A DNA stretch of 64,000 nucleotides from Methanothrix sp. Lineage in GTDB: Archaea > Halobacteriota > Methanosarcinia > Methanotrichales > Methanotrichaceae. The DNA lies in NCBI RefSeq assembly GCF_016706325.1, contig NZ_JADJJX010000002.1:430936-494935 (forward strand). Reading direction: 5' to 3'. Below are positions 26,582 to 35,488 of the stretch, one piece after another (the first letter of the stretch is position 1; every line of letters begins with the position of its first letter). The position numbers and the translations under genes were made by a program. Under the pieces are notes generated by a model. That model worked only from the letters and a program-made list of their open reading frames with translations. It had not been told where the DNA came from and ran no database searches.

Positions 26582-26971
26582 TTACACCCTTCGACCCCTC
26601 TTCCCCCCTCTGGGCTTGGTCCCGTCGTGAGGTATGGGGGTCGCATCTTCTATCCTGCCGATCCTCAGCCCTGCTCGCGCCAGGGCCCTGATGGCCGCCT
26701 GAGCGCCTGGTCCTGGAGATCTCTGCCGGTTCCCGCCGGGGGCACGCACCTTGACATGCACTCCGATGATTCCCTTGTCCTTCACAGCATCAGCGACCTG
26801 CAAGGCCATCTGCATGGCTGTATAAGGTGAGCTCTCGTCCCTGGCTGCCTTGACCACCATTCCTCCAGAGATCTTGGCCAGAGTCTCCGCTCCAGTCTGG
26901 TCGGTGATGGTGATGATTGTGTTGTTAAAGGACGAGAATATGTGGGCAATGCCCCATTTTCCTTCTGCCAT
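26582..26971 (-). CDS. rps11: 30S ribosomal protein S11
   Basis: 129-aa component of the small-subunit platform. 'WGIAHIFSSFNNTIITITD' and 'GVHVKVRAPGGNRQRSPG' are diagnostic, and the C-terminus 'IPHDGTKPRGGKRGRRV' is the usual basic tail. Its start codon (26971) is directly adjacent to the rps4 stop (26972). Confidence 0.97.
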   Translation of the reverse strand: MAEGKWGIAHIFSSFNNTIITITDQTGAETLAKISGGMVVKAARDESSPYTAMQMALQVADAVKDKGIIGVHVKVRAPGGNRQRSPGPGAQAAIRALARAGLRIGRIEDATPIPHDGTKPRGGKRGRRV

Positions 26972-27508
26972 TTATCCTTCCACCCTGGGTGTTCTGGATG
27001 CCCTCTCCGGATGGCCCTCATTGGCCATGGGAGAGCCCATGTAATAGTCAATACGCATCTCCTCGCCCCTGGGCACGAGGTAGCCAGGAACATCCACCCT
27101 CCTTCCTGACACCTGTATGTGGCCGTGGACGATGAACTGCCTGGCCTGCTTCAATGAGTTAGCCAGCCCCTGCCGATAGACCTGGGTCTGCAGCCTTCTC
27201 TCCAGAATGTCATTGACCTTCAAGGATAAGATGGCGTCCAGATCTCCGTCCTCTTTGAGCATTCCCAGCTTCTTGAGGCGTTTGAGGACGGCCTGAGCCT
27301 GAGGAGGCTCCTCCCCCAATGAGACTGCTGCCAGGAGCTTTCTGCTTGCCTGTCTGTACTTCTTGAGCACTGCCTGAGCCTTCCATAGCTCCCTCTTATT
27401 CCGCAGTCCGTAGGCCTTAACTACCTCCACCTCTCCTGCGATCCTCTCCGCCTGCCAGGGAGTACGTGGCCTGGCATACATCTTCCGGCTCTTGCCCGGA
27501 TATCCCAT
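26972..27508 (-). CDS. rps4: 30S ribosomal protein S4
   Basis: 178-aa primary rRNA-binding protein with the archaeal N-terminus 'MGYPGKSRKMYARPRTPW' and an S4 RNA-binding domain ('RQFIVHGHIQVSGRRVDVP', 'EEMRIDYYMGSPMA'). Its start overlaps 92 bp with the open frame of rps13. The 5' neighbour 'tag' three bases upstream in another frame suggests that S13 normally ends there. Confidence 0.96.
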   Translation of the reverse strand: MGYPGKSRKMYARPRTPWQAERIAGEVEVVKAYGLRNKRELWKAQAVLKKYRQASRKLLAAVSLGEEPPQAQAVLKRLKKLGMLKEDGDLDAILSLKVNDILERRLQTQVYRQGLANSLKQARQFIVHGHIQVSGRRVDVPGYLVPRGEEMRIDYYMGSPMANEGHPERASRTPRVEG

Positions 27509-28061
27509 CTCCTACCACCTTCTCCTTTTTATTGCTTGATGCAGCAGCTCCTTCTCTCCTTCTGCTGACGCCCACAATGGCACCCGTGCGTCCAGTGGAC
27601 CTTGTCCTCTGGCCTCTCACCCGCAGGCCCCTTTCATGTCTGAGGCCCTTGTAGCTCCTCATCTTCTTCATGAGGTCAAGGTCTTCCCGGAGGGTCATAT
27701 TCAGTTCTACGCCCATGATATGGATATCCTTGCCAGTCTCAATATCGCCACGCCGGTTGACCATCCAGGCGGGCAGGATATCGATGGCATCCTCCTCCAC
27801 GACCTTCTTCAGCTTATCGATCTCGGCATCAGGAAGCAGGCCGAGGGTAGCTCTCGGGTCCACTCCTGCCCTCTCAGTGAAGATCTTGGCGCATCTGCGG
27901 CCCACACCCTTGATGCCCGTCAGGGCCATGTGGACCTGCCTTTTGCCGTCCAGGTCGGTATTCAAAATGCGAACTATATGCCTGAGCTCTTCATCAGAGC
28001 CCTTCTTAGGCTTCTCTTCAGCCTTCTTAGGCTTCTCTTTTCCTGCAGTTGGTCTTGCCAA
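27417..28061 (-). CDS. rps13: 30S ribosomal protein S13, probably with a frameshifted C-terminus
   Basis: Head protein of the small subunit. The family motifs are clear: 'HMALTGIKGVGRRCAKIF', 'GLRHERGLRVRGQRTRSTG' and 'RTGAIVGVSRR'. An N-terminal Lys-rich repeat ('EKPKKAEEKPKKG') precedes the domain. After that the open frame runs on for about 33 residues and overlaps rps4 by 92 bp, unusual for this operon. Removing one A from the A5 run at 27526-27530 would give the ending 'SNKRRRW' and a TAG at 27512-27514, 3 bp before the rps4 ATG. I therefore think the true stop is there and the protein has about 182 aa. Confidence 0.9.
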   Translation of the reverse strand: MARPTAGKEKPKKAEEKPKKGSDEELRHIVRILNTDLDGKRQVHMALTGIKGVGRRCAKIFTERAGVDPRATLGLLPDAEIDKLKKVVEEDAIDILPAWMVNRRGDIETGKDIHIMGVELNMTLREDLDLMKKMRSYKGLRHERGLRVRGQRTRSTGRTGAIVGVSRRREGAAASSNKKEKVVGDGISGQEPEDVCQATYSLAGGEDRRRGGGS

Positions 28062-28197
28062 ATTAGTCCTCCAGGGAACTTTATTCCTCTGGATCAGCCC
28101 CGGGTCTGAGCCCGACGCCGCCCGCTTAACACATTGTGGGGCGAATCAATCCAATGAGCCAAAGTGAAGTTATGCTTCTCGTATAAAAGACTTATGA

Positions 28198-28253
28198 GGA
28201 TCAGGCCTCTTGGATCAGGCTGCTTGGGTCAGGCTGCTTGGATCAGGTTGCTT
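28198..28253 (+). repeat. 14-bp tandem repeat, four units
   Basis: Units 28198-28211, 28212-28225, 28226-28239 and 28240-28253 share 'ggatcaggctgctt' with one or two changes each. The array overlaps the stop and last codons of the convergently read UPF0158 gene (stop at 28243-28245). It is a small minisatellite; no spacers are present. Confidence 0.85.
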
Positions 28254-28665
28254 GCGATTCCAGCTCGATCTCATTATCCTTGGCCCACTCCCTGAGCGCC
28301 TCTCTCTGCCTGGCGTTCTCATAATCATACCAGGTCTGAAGAAGGCCTCTCTCATCAAACAGGTCTTTGAGCTGTCTATATGCCCCGCGCCGGCCAAAGA
28401 TCCTCCGAATAGTATTCAGATCATCAGGCAGATGCTCTTCTGCAAATTCGATAACGAGCATCTGTCCCAGGTTGAGTTCGTTCTTATGAGGGATCGGTAT
28501 GAAGTGATCGCATTCGAACTCATCCTCGTCCTTTGGATCATCCCATTCGGATTGATAGTAGATCTCGCCATTATCAAGGCACAGGAATGCTCTATTCATA
28601 CCGTACTCGGCCGAACATACATAAAGGAATGCATTATGAATCTCGTCGAAGGTGGTCATATCCAT
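28243..28665 (-). CDS. UPF0158 family protein
   Basis: 140-aa acidic cytoplasmic protein. 'TFDEIHNAFLYVC', 'NRAFLCLDNGEIYYQSEW' and 'FIPIPHKNELNLG' with 'ALREWAKDNEIELE' at the end are the usual UPF0158 blocks. The molecular function of the family is not known. The gene is alone between the rps13 operon leader and a methyltransferase gene. A tandem repeat begins inside its last codons. Confidence 0.75.
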   Translation of the reverse strand: MDMTTFDEIHNAFLYVCSAEYGMNRAFLCLDNGEIYYQSEWDDPKDEDEFECDHFIPIPHKNELNLGQMLVIEFAEEHLPDDLNTIRRIFGRRGAYRQLKDLFDERGLLQTWYDYENARQREALREWAKDNEIELESQAT

Positions 28666-28730
28666 TCTCTGATCTTTTAAATTTGCTTATTTCCTTTTTT
28701 CCAGACCTTCCTAACTGATCTGAAGCTCGA

Positions 28731-29540
28731 TCATCCTTTTTTTATTCCAACGGCCTTGAAGAATGTATAGCAGAAAACACCATCCTCTTCTGCTGTCCGG
28801 TATAGATCCCTTATCCCCTCATCAAACGTCTCCGATTTTATCATCCCTGACCCTATCGCCGCTTCGCGAACCCCCTCGATCATGGCAGTGAAGGTGTTCC
28901 TGGTGAAGCCCTCCACCATCTCCGGCCGGCTGGAGTCGGCATAGACCATGCGAGGAGAGACCCGGACCGATCTGAAGCCAGTTTTAGAGAGCAGGGGGTA
29001 AAGCTCTCTTCCAATCATAGCGTTTCCTCCAGACATTTTCTGCAGCTCCACCAGGGAGGCGATAGCTCTTTTAGCGGCAGTGCTATCAGGATAGAAGTAT
29101 GCTAAGCCGTGGTCCCCCTCGATCACTGTGATTGTGCCCCCGGGGCGGATGAACTCCTTCAGGGCGGTGACAGCCTCTGCCGGCCGGGGGAGGTGCTCGA
29201 GGATAAAGCAGAGGAACAAGTGGTCGAAGGATTGGGCCTCAAAGGGAAGATGGAATATATCCGCCTGGAGAAGATCGACATTCTCAAGGCCTGCCTCCCT
29301 GGCCCTTCCTCTGGCCTGGAGGAGGAAGGTACGGGATATGTCCAGTGAGATGATTGATGCCCCCGGACTGTTTTGGGATAGGGTTAATGTCTGCGCCCCC
29401 ACTCCGCAACCCGCCTCCAGGACCCGGCTGCCAGCAGGATAAGAGGTATCAGAGTGCAGCAGCTCGACCAGGGTGGAAGCCTGATCCTGCAGGCGTCTGC
29501 TCTCTTTGGGATCATAGCCGTGGACATATGCACTGCCCAT
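28731..29540 (-). CDS. Class I SAM-dependent methyltransferase
   Basis: 269-aa methyltransferase. Motif I 'VLEAGCGVGAQTLTL' binds SAM, followed by 'IISLDISRTFLLQARGRA', 'VDLLQADIFHLPFEAQSFD' and 'LFLCFILEHLPRPAEAV', the usual motifs II-III and post-I regions of small-molecule methyltransferases. The frame is open to 29618, but ATG 29540 (MGSAYVHGYDPKES) is the better start because upstream residues come from a short repeat ('tgtattaatcttagcg', 'tgtatcgatcttagct'). Substrate unknown. Confidence 0.82.
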   Translation of the reverse strand: MGSAYVHGYDPKESRRLQDQASTLVELLHSDTSYPAGSRVLEAGCGVGAQTLTLSQNSPGASIISLDISRTFLLQARGRAREAGLENVDLLQADIFHLPFEAQSFDHLFLCFILEHLPRPAEAVTALKEFIRPGGTITVIEGDHGLAYFYPDSTAAKRAIASLVELQKMSGGNAMIGRELYPLLSKTGFRSVRVSPRMVYADSSRPEMVEGFTRNTFTAMIEGVREAAIGSGMIKSETFDEGIRDLYRTAEEDGVFCYTFFKAVGIKKG

Positions 29541-29737
29541 AAAGCAGATGATATCCGAGGTTTGTATTAATCTTAGCGTTTGTATCGATCTTAGCTGTCG
29601 AGAGGCTGCATGAGGCAATAGAGTCGAGCAGAGGAGATATATCCAATATCGCGATGGAGATATATGCCGGGCAGCTTGATATTTAAACCAGGCAGCGACC
29701 AGGGATATTCCCTATCTCTTTTTGGGGGCAATGCAAA

Positions 29738-29750
29738 GAGGTTATAAGTA
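29738..29750 (+). promoter_or_regulatory. TATA box upstream of the flavoprotein gene
   Basis: 'gaggttataagtattt' contains a TATA element about 65 bp upstream of the ATG at 29809, implying a leader of about 40 nt. A Shine-Dalgarno-like 'caggacaggtg' lies close to the start. Confidence 0.4.
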
Positions 29751-29808
29751 TTTCATTTAATCATTTAATAATGTACATCTAATCAATTGATCAGGACAGG
29801 TGTGTTAA

Positions 29809-31215
29809 ATGACCAAGACTGCAGTAATCATAGGCGGAGGGATTTCCGGGATATTTGTGATGAAGGATCTCCTGGAAAAGAAAACAGCGGCGAAGGAGGA
29901 TCTCAAGATCGTCCTCATAAAGCGGGAGGAGAGCGGCTGGGTCTCCGTCTGCGGACTGCCCTATGCACTCCGCGGATGGTATGAGATAGAGAAGGTTGTG
30001 ATCAACAAGCCTGAGTTCTTCACAGAGCAGGGAGTGGATTTCAGGACTAATACCGAGGTCGAATGGATAAATACCGATGACAAGACCTTGAAGCTGAAGG
30101 AAAAAGAGACGCTCAAATACGATTATCTGGTCATTGCCACAGGGAGAAAACCGGCCCTTCCTGAGGTTATTGAACGGTCAACTCTGAAGAACATATTCAC
30201 CCTGAGCAGCATGGAAGATGCTCTTGAGATCGAGGCTGCCATCAAGTCCGGAACTGTGAAAAACGCCCTTGTTCGCGGGCGGGGGATAATTGCACTGCAG
30301 GCTGCTGCTGCGACCTCTGCCAATCATATCAAGACCACTGTCCTTGCAGGTCCTCCCTCATTGCTTCCCGGAGGCCTGGATCCTGATATGGGCGATATGC
30401 TCAAGGATTGGATGCAAAATCAGGGGATAGAGTTCATACTGGAGAAGAAGCCAATAACTGGCCTGAGAGAGGATAAAGGCACTGTCAGCTCTGTTCTCAT
30501 CGGCGAGGGTGGTGAAAAGGAGATCCCTGCGGAGATGATTGTGATCGCCAAGGGGATGAGGCCGAATGTCAGACTGGCAGTGGAGGCGGGAATAGAGACA
30601 GGGCATACTGGCGGAATTATAACCGACAGCACACTGCATGTCAAAAAGAGGGGGAGCTACCTCAAAGAGGTCTATGCCTTGGGCGACTGCATCGAGGTCA
30701 TAGATGGCATCACCCTCCGCCCGCGGTTGAATCAGCTGGCTTCTACATCTGTTGTCCAGGCGAATGTCATCTCAGACAATATAATCAGTGATATCGAAGG
30801 CAATCCCTGTCTGTATTCCTCTTACGATCCGTGTGTGGGGCCGGTTGTCGCCGAGATCGCGGGAATGAATTTTGGATCGGTGGGGGTGACCACAGAGGCG
30901 GCAGAACGAGCGGGCATTAAGACGATATCCGGCAAGGCAACCAAGCTGACCAAGGCCAGATACTTCCCGGGGGCCAAGCCTCTCACAATGAAGCTGATCT
31001 TTGATGCCTTCTCCATGAGGCTTATAGGGGCTCAGATGATCTCTGAGGTTCCGGTCTCAGACCGGGTAAATGAGATGGCTGTGGCCATAAGAGCCCGTGT
31101 TACAGCAGAGGATCTTGAGAGCACAGAGAGATGCTTCGACCCATCCTTATCTCTGCTCGTGGATGTGACAGTGGATGCCGCTCAGGAGGCTCTGAAAAAT
31201 AAATTGATCTGTTAG
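29809..31215 (+). CDS. CoA-disulfide reductase-like FAD/NAD(P) oxidoreductase
   Basis: 468-aa flavoprotein. FAD motif 'AVIIGGGISGIFVMKDL' starts at residue 5; 'GWVSVCGLPYALRGWY' holds Cys48, the position of the single redox Cys of CoA-disulfide reductases and NADH oxidases; 'YDYLVIATGRKP' and 'VYALGDCIEV' complete the FAD domain. The C-terminal dimerisation domain is present. Unlike most relatives, the NAD(P) motif reads 'ALVRGRGIIALQAAAA' instead of GxGxxG, which may weaken or change cofactor binding. It is probably an electron-handling or thiol-redox enzyme, with substrate undefined. A poly-G stretch lies just downstream. Confidence 0.8.
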   Translation: MTKTAVIIGGGISGIFVMKDLLEKKTAAKEDLKIVLIKREESGWVSVCGLPYALRGWYEIEKVVINKPEFFTEQGVDFRTNTEVEWINTDDKTLKLKEKETLKYDYLVIATGRKPALPEVIERSTLKNIFTLSSMEDALEIEAAIKSGTVKNALVRGRGIIALQAAAATSANHIKTTVLAGPPSLLPGGLDPDMGDMLKDWMQNQGIEFILEKKPITGLREDKGTVSSVLIGEGGEKEIPAEMIVIAKGMRPNVRLAVEAGIETGHTGGIITDSTLHVKKRGSYLKEVYALGDCIEVIDGITLRPRLNQLASTSVVQANVISDNIISDIEGNPCLYSSYDPCVGPVVAEIAGMNFGSVGVTTEAAERAGIKTISGKATKLTKARYFPGAKPLTMKLIFDAFSMRLIGAQMISEVPVSDRVNEMAVAIRARVTAEDLESTERCFDPSLSLLVDVTVDAAQEALKNKLIC

Positions 31216-31296
31216 CCTTCAGATCGCAGCTGGCATAAGTCGGGATGGGCAGGCTGGCTTCATCCCGCCCATAAGCTGCATATCTTTCATTTTTTC

Positions 31297-31385
31297 GGGG
31301 GGGGGGGGGGCGGGGCCCGGGGGGGGCGGGCGGGGGGGGGGGGCCGGGGGGGGGGCGGGGGGGGGGGCGGGGGGGGGGGGGGGCG
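31297..31385. other. Poly-G low-complexity stretch, probable assembly artefact
   Basis: About 89 nt almost only of G with a few C and no A or T. Nothing comparable exists elsewhere in the window. It lies between two convergent genes and carries no feature. Such runs are usual for sequencing or assembly noise; if real it would be a G-quadruplex-prone element. Confidence 0.7.
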
Positions 31386-31509
31386 TAGCAAAACCAGTTC
31401 AGCTTAACTTTATCTCCCTTGGGAATAAAAAGAGTTCGGGCTGATCATATCCAAGCAGCTCTTCTCTTTTTTCGCATTTCGTCTCTTCCTCTTTCTCATT
31501 TCTCTCATA

Positions 31510-33297
31510 CTACAGCCTCCCCTCTATATGCCTGATCTCCACTGCCACTCCTCTTCTTGATGCTACCATCTCCCAGCCGGACATCTTCGCCCGTCCCACC
31601 CCGAAGGCCTGCTCGCCGATGATGCTAACCTCATCCCCCGGCCGGATCTCTTCATCTGCGCCGACGACCCCTGGAGCGAGCAGCGAGCCACGGGGCAGGA
31701 AGTCGCCTATGGTTACGATGTATCTGCCCAGCGGCTCCAGGCGTTTTGCTCCCTCCATGGAGAGAGCCATGCTGCCGTTTATGGTCCAGGTGGCCAGAGG
31801 CCTTTTTTTCTCATCCTGAATCTCCCTGCCCTTCACCATTATCTTTCCCGCCAGCAGGGCATCGCCCGCGCCCTGGCCCAAATAGAAGTCGGCATGAGCC
31901 CGGTAACGCAATAGCCGCAGGTCCGGCAGGCGAGCTGCGTCGCGGCAGGCCTCTTTTACTGCTTTGGCGAGGCGGGATAGGTCTGAAGCACCGGTCCCCC
32001 CGCCGGTATAGATGGCATCCAGGCCCGACTCTCGCACTGTCTCCTCCAGCTCTCCCTCCAGGTGGGCGACTATTCTCGTATAGCGATTTCTTTTCAGGTA
32101 AGCCTCCAGGCAACCGATCAGCCAGGCCCTCTCCTCTCGATCCCAGCGGCCGGTGACCGGCACATCGTAGCTGGCAGCAGGATAAGCCTCCTCCAGTTCC
32201 CGCGGCACCAGGGCCAGGGGCGAGGTGAGTATCAGCTCATGCAGATAGCGCCTTGCGGGCCCGACGGCCTCGGCGAAGAGGCGGTGCGATCGGGAGGTGG
32301 AGTAGGGCTTCCTGGCAGAGCAGGGCAGGAGCAGCAGCACATCGCTCTGCGGGGCCTGATATCTCTCTAGAACCCTTTCTGCAAAGCGGGTGACCTCCAC
32401 CCTCTGCAGGGATTCGGCGCAGTTGGCATAAAAGGTGCTGCGCCTGCTCGTGGGCGTCCTTTTCTCCAGATAGCATTGCTCCCCATCCAGCAGGCGCAGA
32501 GCAGCAGTCTGGCCGGGAGTCACCCTGACCTGGCGCTCAACATACTCTCTGATGCTCTGAGAGCGAACCGCCTCCCTGACCACCAGCAGCTCCTCCTCCA
32601 GCTTCAGCAGGTTATGGGCGGCGAATAGATCCCTCTCCTGGCCGGCGGCTCTCTTCTCTTCCTTTCCCTTCAGCTCGATGCTCTGGCAGTGGGAGCAGAG
32701 GCAAAAGAGCTCACTTTTCCCTTCCAGCTCCTTGGCAGTCCAGACACCATCACGGGTATGGTAGCGGCCCAATAGGCCATCTGCTATCATCCTGGTGCCA
32801 TCAATAAGATCAACTCCCAGGTAGATCAGAAGGGCCAGATTGGCGGGCGTGGCCAGAGCAGGGGCATAAAGGGCACTATCTGGTGGGATCTTCTCCCTAA
32901 CACTGATCGCCGCCTCCACCAGGTCCCGGGGATTTCTGAGGCTTCCAGCATTGCCCATTAAGTAGACATCGGCATCCTGGGGCGTCCTCTGGCTGAAAGG
33001 ATAAACAAGCACGCCCTTCGGACCATCTAAATCCAGAGCTGGCAACTCCAGGGCCGGCTTGAGGTGCAGTGCTGAGGGAACATACGGCAAGATGGCCAGC
33101 TTTTTTTCATTCTTCAGCTCCTTCAAGCTCTCCTGAGCAGCTATGACCTCCTCCAGGGAGCCATAGCCAAAGACGCTCCCCACAGAGAGATAATCCTGGG
33201 GGATGATGATGCCGGGAGTGCTGATCTGCCTCTTCAGGAGGAGCCTTCCCATGCGGGCTGGGCCGTCGCGTCGGAGAACCTCGAAGTACCTGGTCAT
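31510..33297 (-). CDS. arcS: Archaeosine synthase subunit ArcS-like
   Basis: Converts preQ0 at tRNA position 15 to archaeosine, following TgtA. 595 aa with an N-terminal TGT-like half that lacks the usual catalytic motifs, a Cys pair 'FCLCSHCQSIE', the ArcS signature 'LLPCSARKPYSTSRSH', and a C-terminal PUA domain ('IMVKGREIQDEKKRPLATW', 'GDFLPRGSLLAPGVVGAD'). The tgtA gene lies 160 bp upstream on the same strand, so both steps of the pathway are encoded together. Confidence 0.85.
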   Translation of the reverse strand: MTRYFEVLRRDGPARMGRLLLKRQISTPGIIIPQDYLSVGSVFGYGSLEEVIAAQESLKELKNEKKLAILPYVPSALHLKPALELPALDLDGPKGVLVYPFSQRTPQDADVYLMGNAGSLRNPRDLVEAAISVREKIPPDSALYAPALATPANLALLIYLGVDLIDGTRMIADGLLGRYHTRDGVWTAKELEGKSELFCLCSHCQSIELKGKEEKRAAGQERDLFAAHNLLKLEEELLVVREAVRSQSIREYVERQVRVTPGQTAALRLLDGEQCYLEKRTPTSRRSTFYANCAESLQRVEVTRFAERVLERYQAPQSDVLLLLPCSARKPYSTSRSHRLFAEAVGPARRYLHELILTSPLALVPRELEEAYPAASYDVPVTGRWDREERAWLIGCLEAYLKRNRYTRIVAHLEGELEETVRESGLDAIYTGGGTGASDLSRLAKAVKEACRDAARLPDLRLLRYRAHADFYLGQGAGDALLAGKIMVKGREIQDEKKRPLATWTINGSMALSMEGAKRLEPLGRYIVTIGDFLPRGSLLAPGVVGADEEIRPGDEVSIIGEQAFGVGRAKMSGWEMVASRRGVAVEIRHIEGRL

Positions 33298-33457
33298 AGC
33301 TTGTATGCCTCGCTTGCAGATGCTGGATGTCTTGGAGTTGGAGCATTGATCTCAAACATATTATCAGCAGACAATGACTTAATCGTATAAAAAAGGGATT
33401 AGGGTCGTTTTTAACCCTATGGTAGCCGGCCACGGGGCTTGTCTGGATTGCTCTGGA

Positions 33458-34849
33458 TTATTCGATCCTTATGCTGAACCTCGCCTCTGGATTGGCCGTC
33501 ATCAGCTCTCTCATGTTCCTCTCCGCCTGCTCTTTGGCGGCGCTGTCGGCCTGCTCCGGCACCTCAGCATTAAAGGGATAGGTCTCAGCCAGCTCACGGG
33601 GGTAGGGCCCGAAGGGCGGCTTGTAGAGCAGCATGTTGTCGAAACGGGACGAGTCAGCAGCGGGATCGCTTGTGATCAGCACCTCACCCTCCAGGGAGAT
33701 GCGACCGATCCTGCGGGCGTAGCGCAGTACCTCCGGGCGCAGACTGGCCTCCTGGCTGGTGTAAAAGAAGGTGGACTTGCTGGCTGTGTCCAGCCTCTCC
33801 AGCCACTCTCCATATGAGCCCAGCCTTTTCAGGCCATCCAGCATTCGGGGGTGGGAGCGGCAGCGTGCCTCAAGGAGATCCCAAAGCGAACCCTCGCGAA
33901 TGCTCTGCCGGACGAGCTTGATCTCCTGCAGGGAGATGTAAAGGTTGTGGCGGGCCAGCTCTTTCGTCCTTTGTGGGCTGTCCATCAGCTCCTGGTGGGT
34001 GTATTTCTGGCAGACGGGACAGGAGCAGGGAAGATACTTCATCTCCGCCAGCTTCCTCGTTCCCTGGACGGTCAGATAGCGACCCTCTCGGGCATAGAGA
34101 GCATAGGCGGCGGAGTCGAAGAGGTCGCAGCCCATGGCAGCCGCCAGGGCAAAGATCATTGGATGTCCCGCTCCGAAGAGATGGACGGGAACTCCCGAGC
34201 CCAGGCCTTTCTTAGCAGCGACAACCACATCCACCAGATCCCTGAACCGGTAGGCCTCCATCAGAGGCACCACCCCACCCACAGGGCAAAGATCGAATCC
34301 GAGGCCCCGGGCAAACCTCCCCGCCCTCTCCCGCAGGTCGGGATAGGTCGATCCCTGGACCGGTCCGGCCAGCAGTACCTCTCTTTTCAGACTGGCTGCC
34401 TCCTGGAGCCTCATCTCCGTGGTATTCAGCTCCAATTCCGCCCTCTCCCTGGAGACATCAGGAGGGGTTGGTATGTCCAGGGGCACAGATATATCCGATT
34501 TTATGGCAAACTGAAAATCAAGTATCTCCAAAGGCAAGACATCGATATCGCCGTATACTGAGAGTTGAAAGGCTCCCGAGTCAGTCATTATCGGACCGGA
34601 GAAGCCCAGGAGATCGTGCAAGCCACGTTCTATTGCTTTGATTCTCAATTCTTGATCCTGGTTTATTATGTAGCTATTGGTGATAATCATCCCCGCACCC
34701 ATCAGTCCCAGCTCCTCCGGAGGGATGAGGGGAAGATGGGGATTGACCACCGGCATTAGAAGAGGGGTCTCAACATTGCCATGGGGGGTGGAAAGCCGGC
34801 CGATCCTTCCGGCCAGATCCTTATGCAGTATCTCGAAGCGGTCCGGCAT
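33458..34849 (-). CDS. tgtA: tRNA-guanine(15) transglycosylase TgtA
   Basis: Exchanges guanine-15 in the tRNA D-loop for preQ0. The nucleophile Asp lies at about residue 90 in 'IMTDSGAFQLS'; 'GPVQGSTYPDLR' and 'GGVVPLMEAYRF' are substrate-binding; 'LPCSCPVCQKYTHQELM' with a later His forms the zinc site. 463 aa is short compared with single-chain homologues having C1, C2 and PUA domains. Here the PUA domain is found on the neighbouring ArcS-like protein, so the activities are divided over two chains. Confidence 0.92.
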   Translation of the reverse strand: MPDRFEILHKDLAGRIGRLSTPHGNVETPLLMPVVNPHLPLIPPEELGLMGAGMIITNSYIINQDQELRIKAIERGLHDLLGFSGPIMTDSGAFQLSVYGDIDVLPLEILDFQFAIKSDISVPLDIPTPPDVSRERAELELNTTEMRLQEAASLKREVLLAGPVQGSTYPDLRERAGRFARGLGFDLCPVGGVVPLMEAYRFRDLVDVVVAAKKGLGSGVPVHLFGAGHPMIFALAAAMGCDLFDSAAYALYAREGRYLTVQGTRKLAEMKYLPCSCPVCQKYTHQELMDSPQRTKELARHNLYISLQEIKLVRQSIREGSLWDLLEARCRSHPRMLDGLKRLGSYGEWLERLDTASKSTFFYTSQEASLRPEVLRYARRIGRISLEGEVLITSDPAADSSRFDNMLLYKPPFGPYPRELAETYPFNAEVPEQADSAAKEQAERNMRELMTANPEARFSIRIE

Positions 34850-34934
34850 ATCCTGCCCAACGCCAATAAGGAATAAATAGGTTGGGTCAGATCACCGGGA
34901 AGATGGGAAACTGAATAAAACAGGATGGATTAAT

Positions 34935-35426
34935 ATGAAAAATATAACTGCATTGATTGCTCTGATCAGCTTAACGGGTTTAACGGCTGCCCAGGGCAGC
35001 TTCCTGGGTGAGGGCTATAGCTCCAGTCAAACCGCCTTTTTCAATGAACCGAGCACATCGACCTTTGACCCCTTTGTGCAGACCTACTGGAGCAGATATG
35101 TTGCCGGCGAGCAGAACCAAAGCAGCATCAATTTGACAACTGAGATGGGCATGTGGATGAATCACTTCCCATTGCTGTTCAGCACCCCTCTGGATCTCAG
35201 GTCCACCAGCTTCAAGAGCAATGTTACCACCCAGGGCCTCAGTGAAAAGGATAAGAAGAGCCAGGCTCTGAAGACAGAGGTATACCGGGAATTGGGCCTG
35301 AATGAAGTCTCCTCATATAGAGCCGACTCCGGCATCCTTGACACCAGCAGTGGAACTGGCATGCCGGCAGTTGATGCCTCAGAGAAGGTGGTTGCTCAGA
35401 GTGTTATGTCCTTCTTCAACGTCTGA
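34935..35426 (+). CDS. Secreted protein of unknown function
   Basis: 163-aa protein with a Sec signal peptide: a basic start ('MKNITALIALISLTGLTAA') and probable cleavage after the Ala-Gln pair near residue 20. The mature part is Ser/Thr-rich, with several N-x-S/T sites ('QNQSSIN', 'SNVTTQ'), consistent with an extracellular, possibly glycosylated protein. No family recognised. It is transcribed away from tgtA and converges on the aconitase gene. Confidence 0.6.
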   Translation: MKNITALIALISLTGLTAAQGSFLGEGYSSSQTAFFNEPSTSTFDPFVQTYWSRYVAGEQNQSSINLTTEMGMWMNHFPLLFSTPLDLRSTSFKSNVTTQGLSEKDKKSQALKTEVYRELGLNEVSSYRADSGILDTSSGTGMPAVDASEKVVAQSVMSFFNV

Positions 35427-35488
35427 GATGAGAACAGATAAAACACAAAAATAGACGAACAGGAAAAGCTCTGCTTATTCCTGCACCA

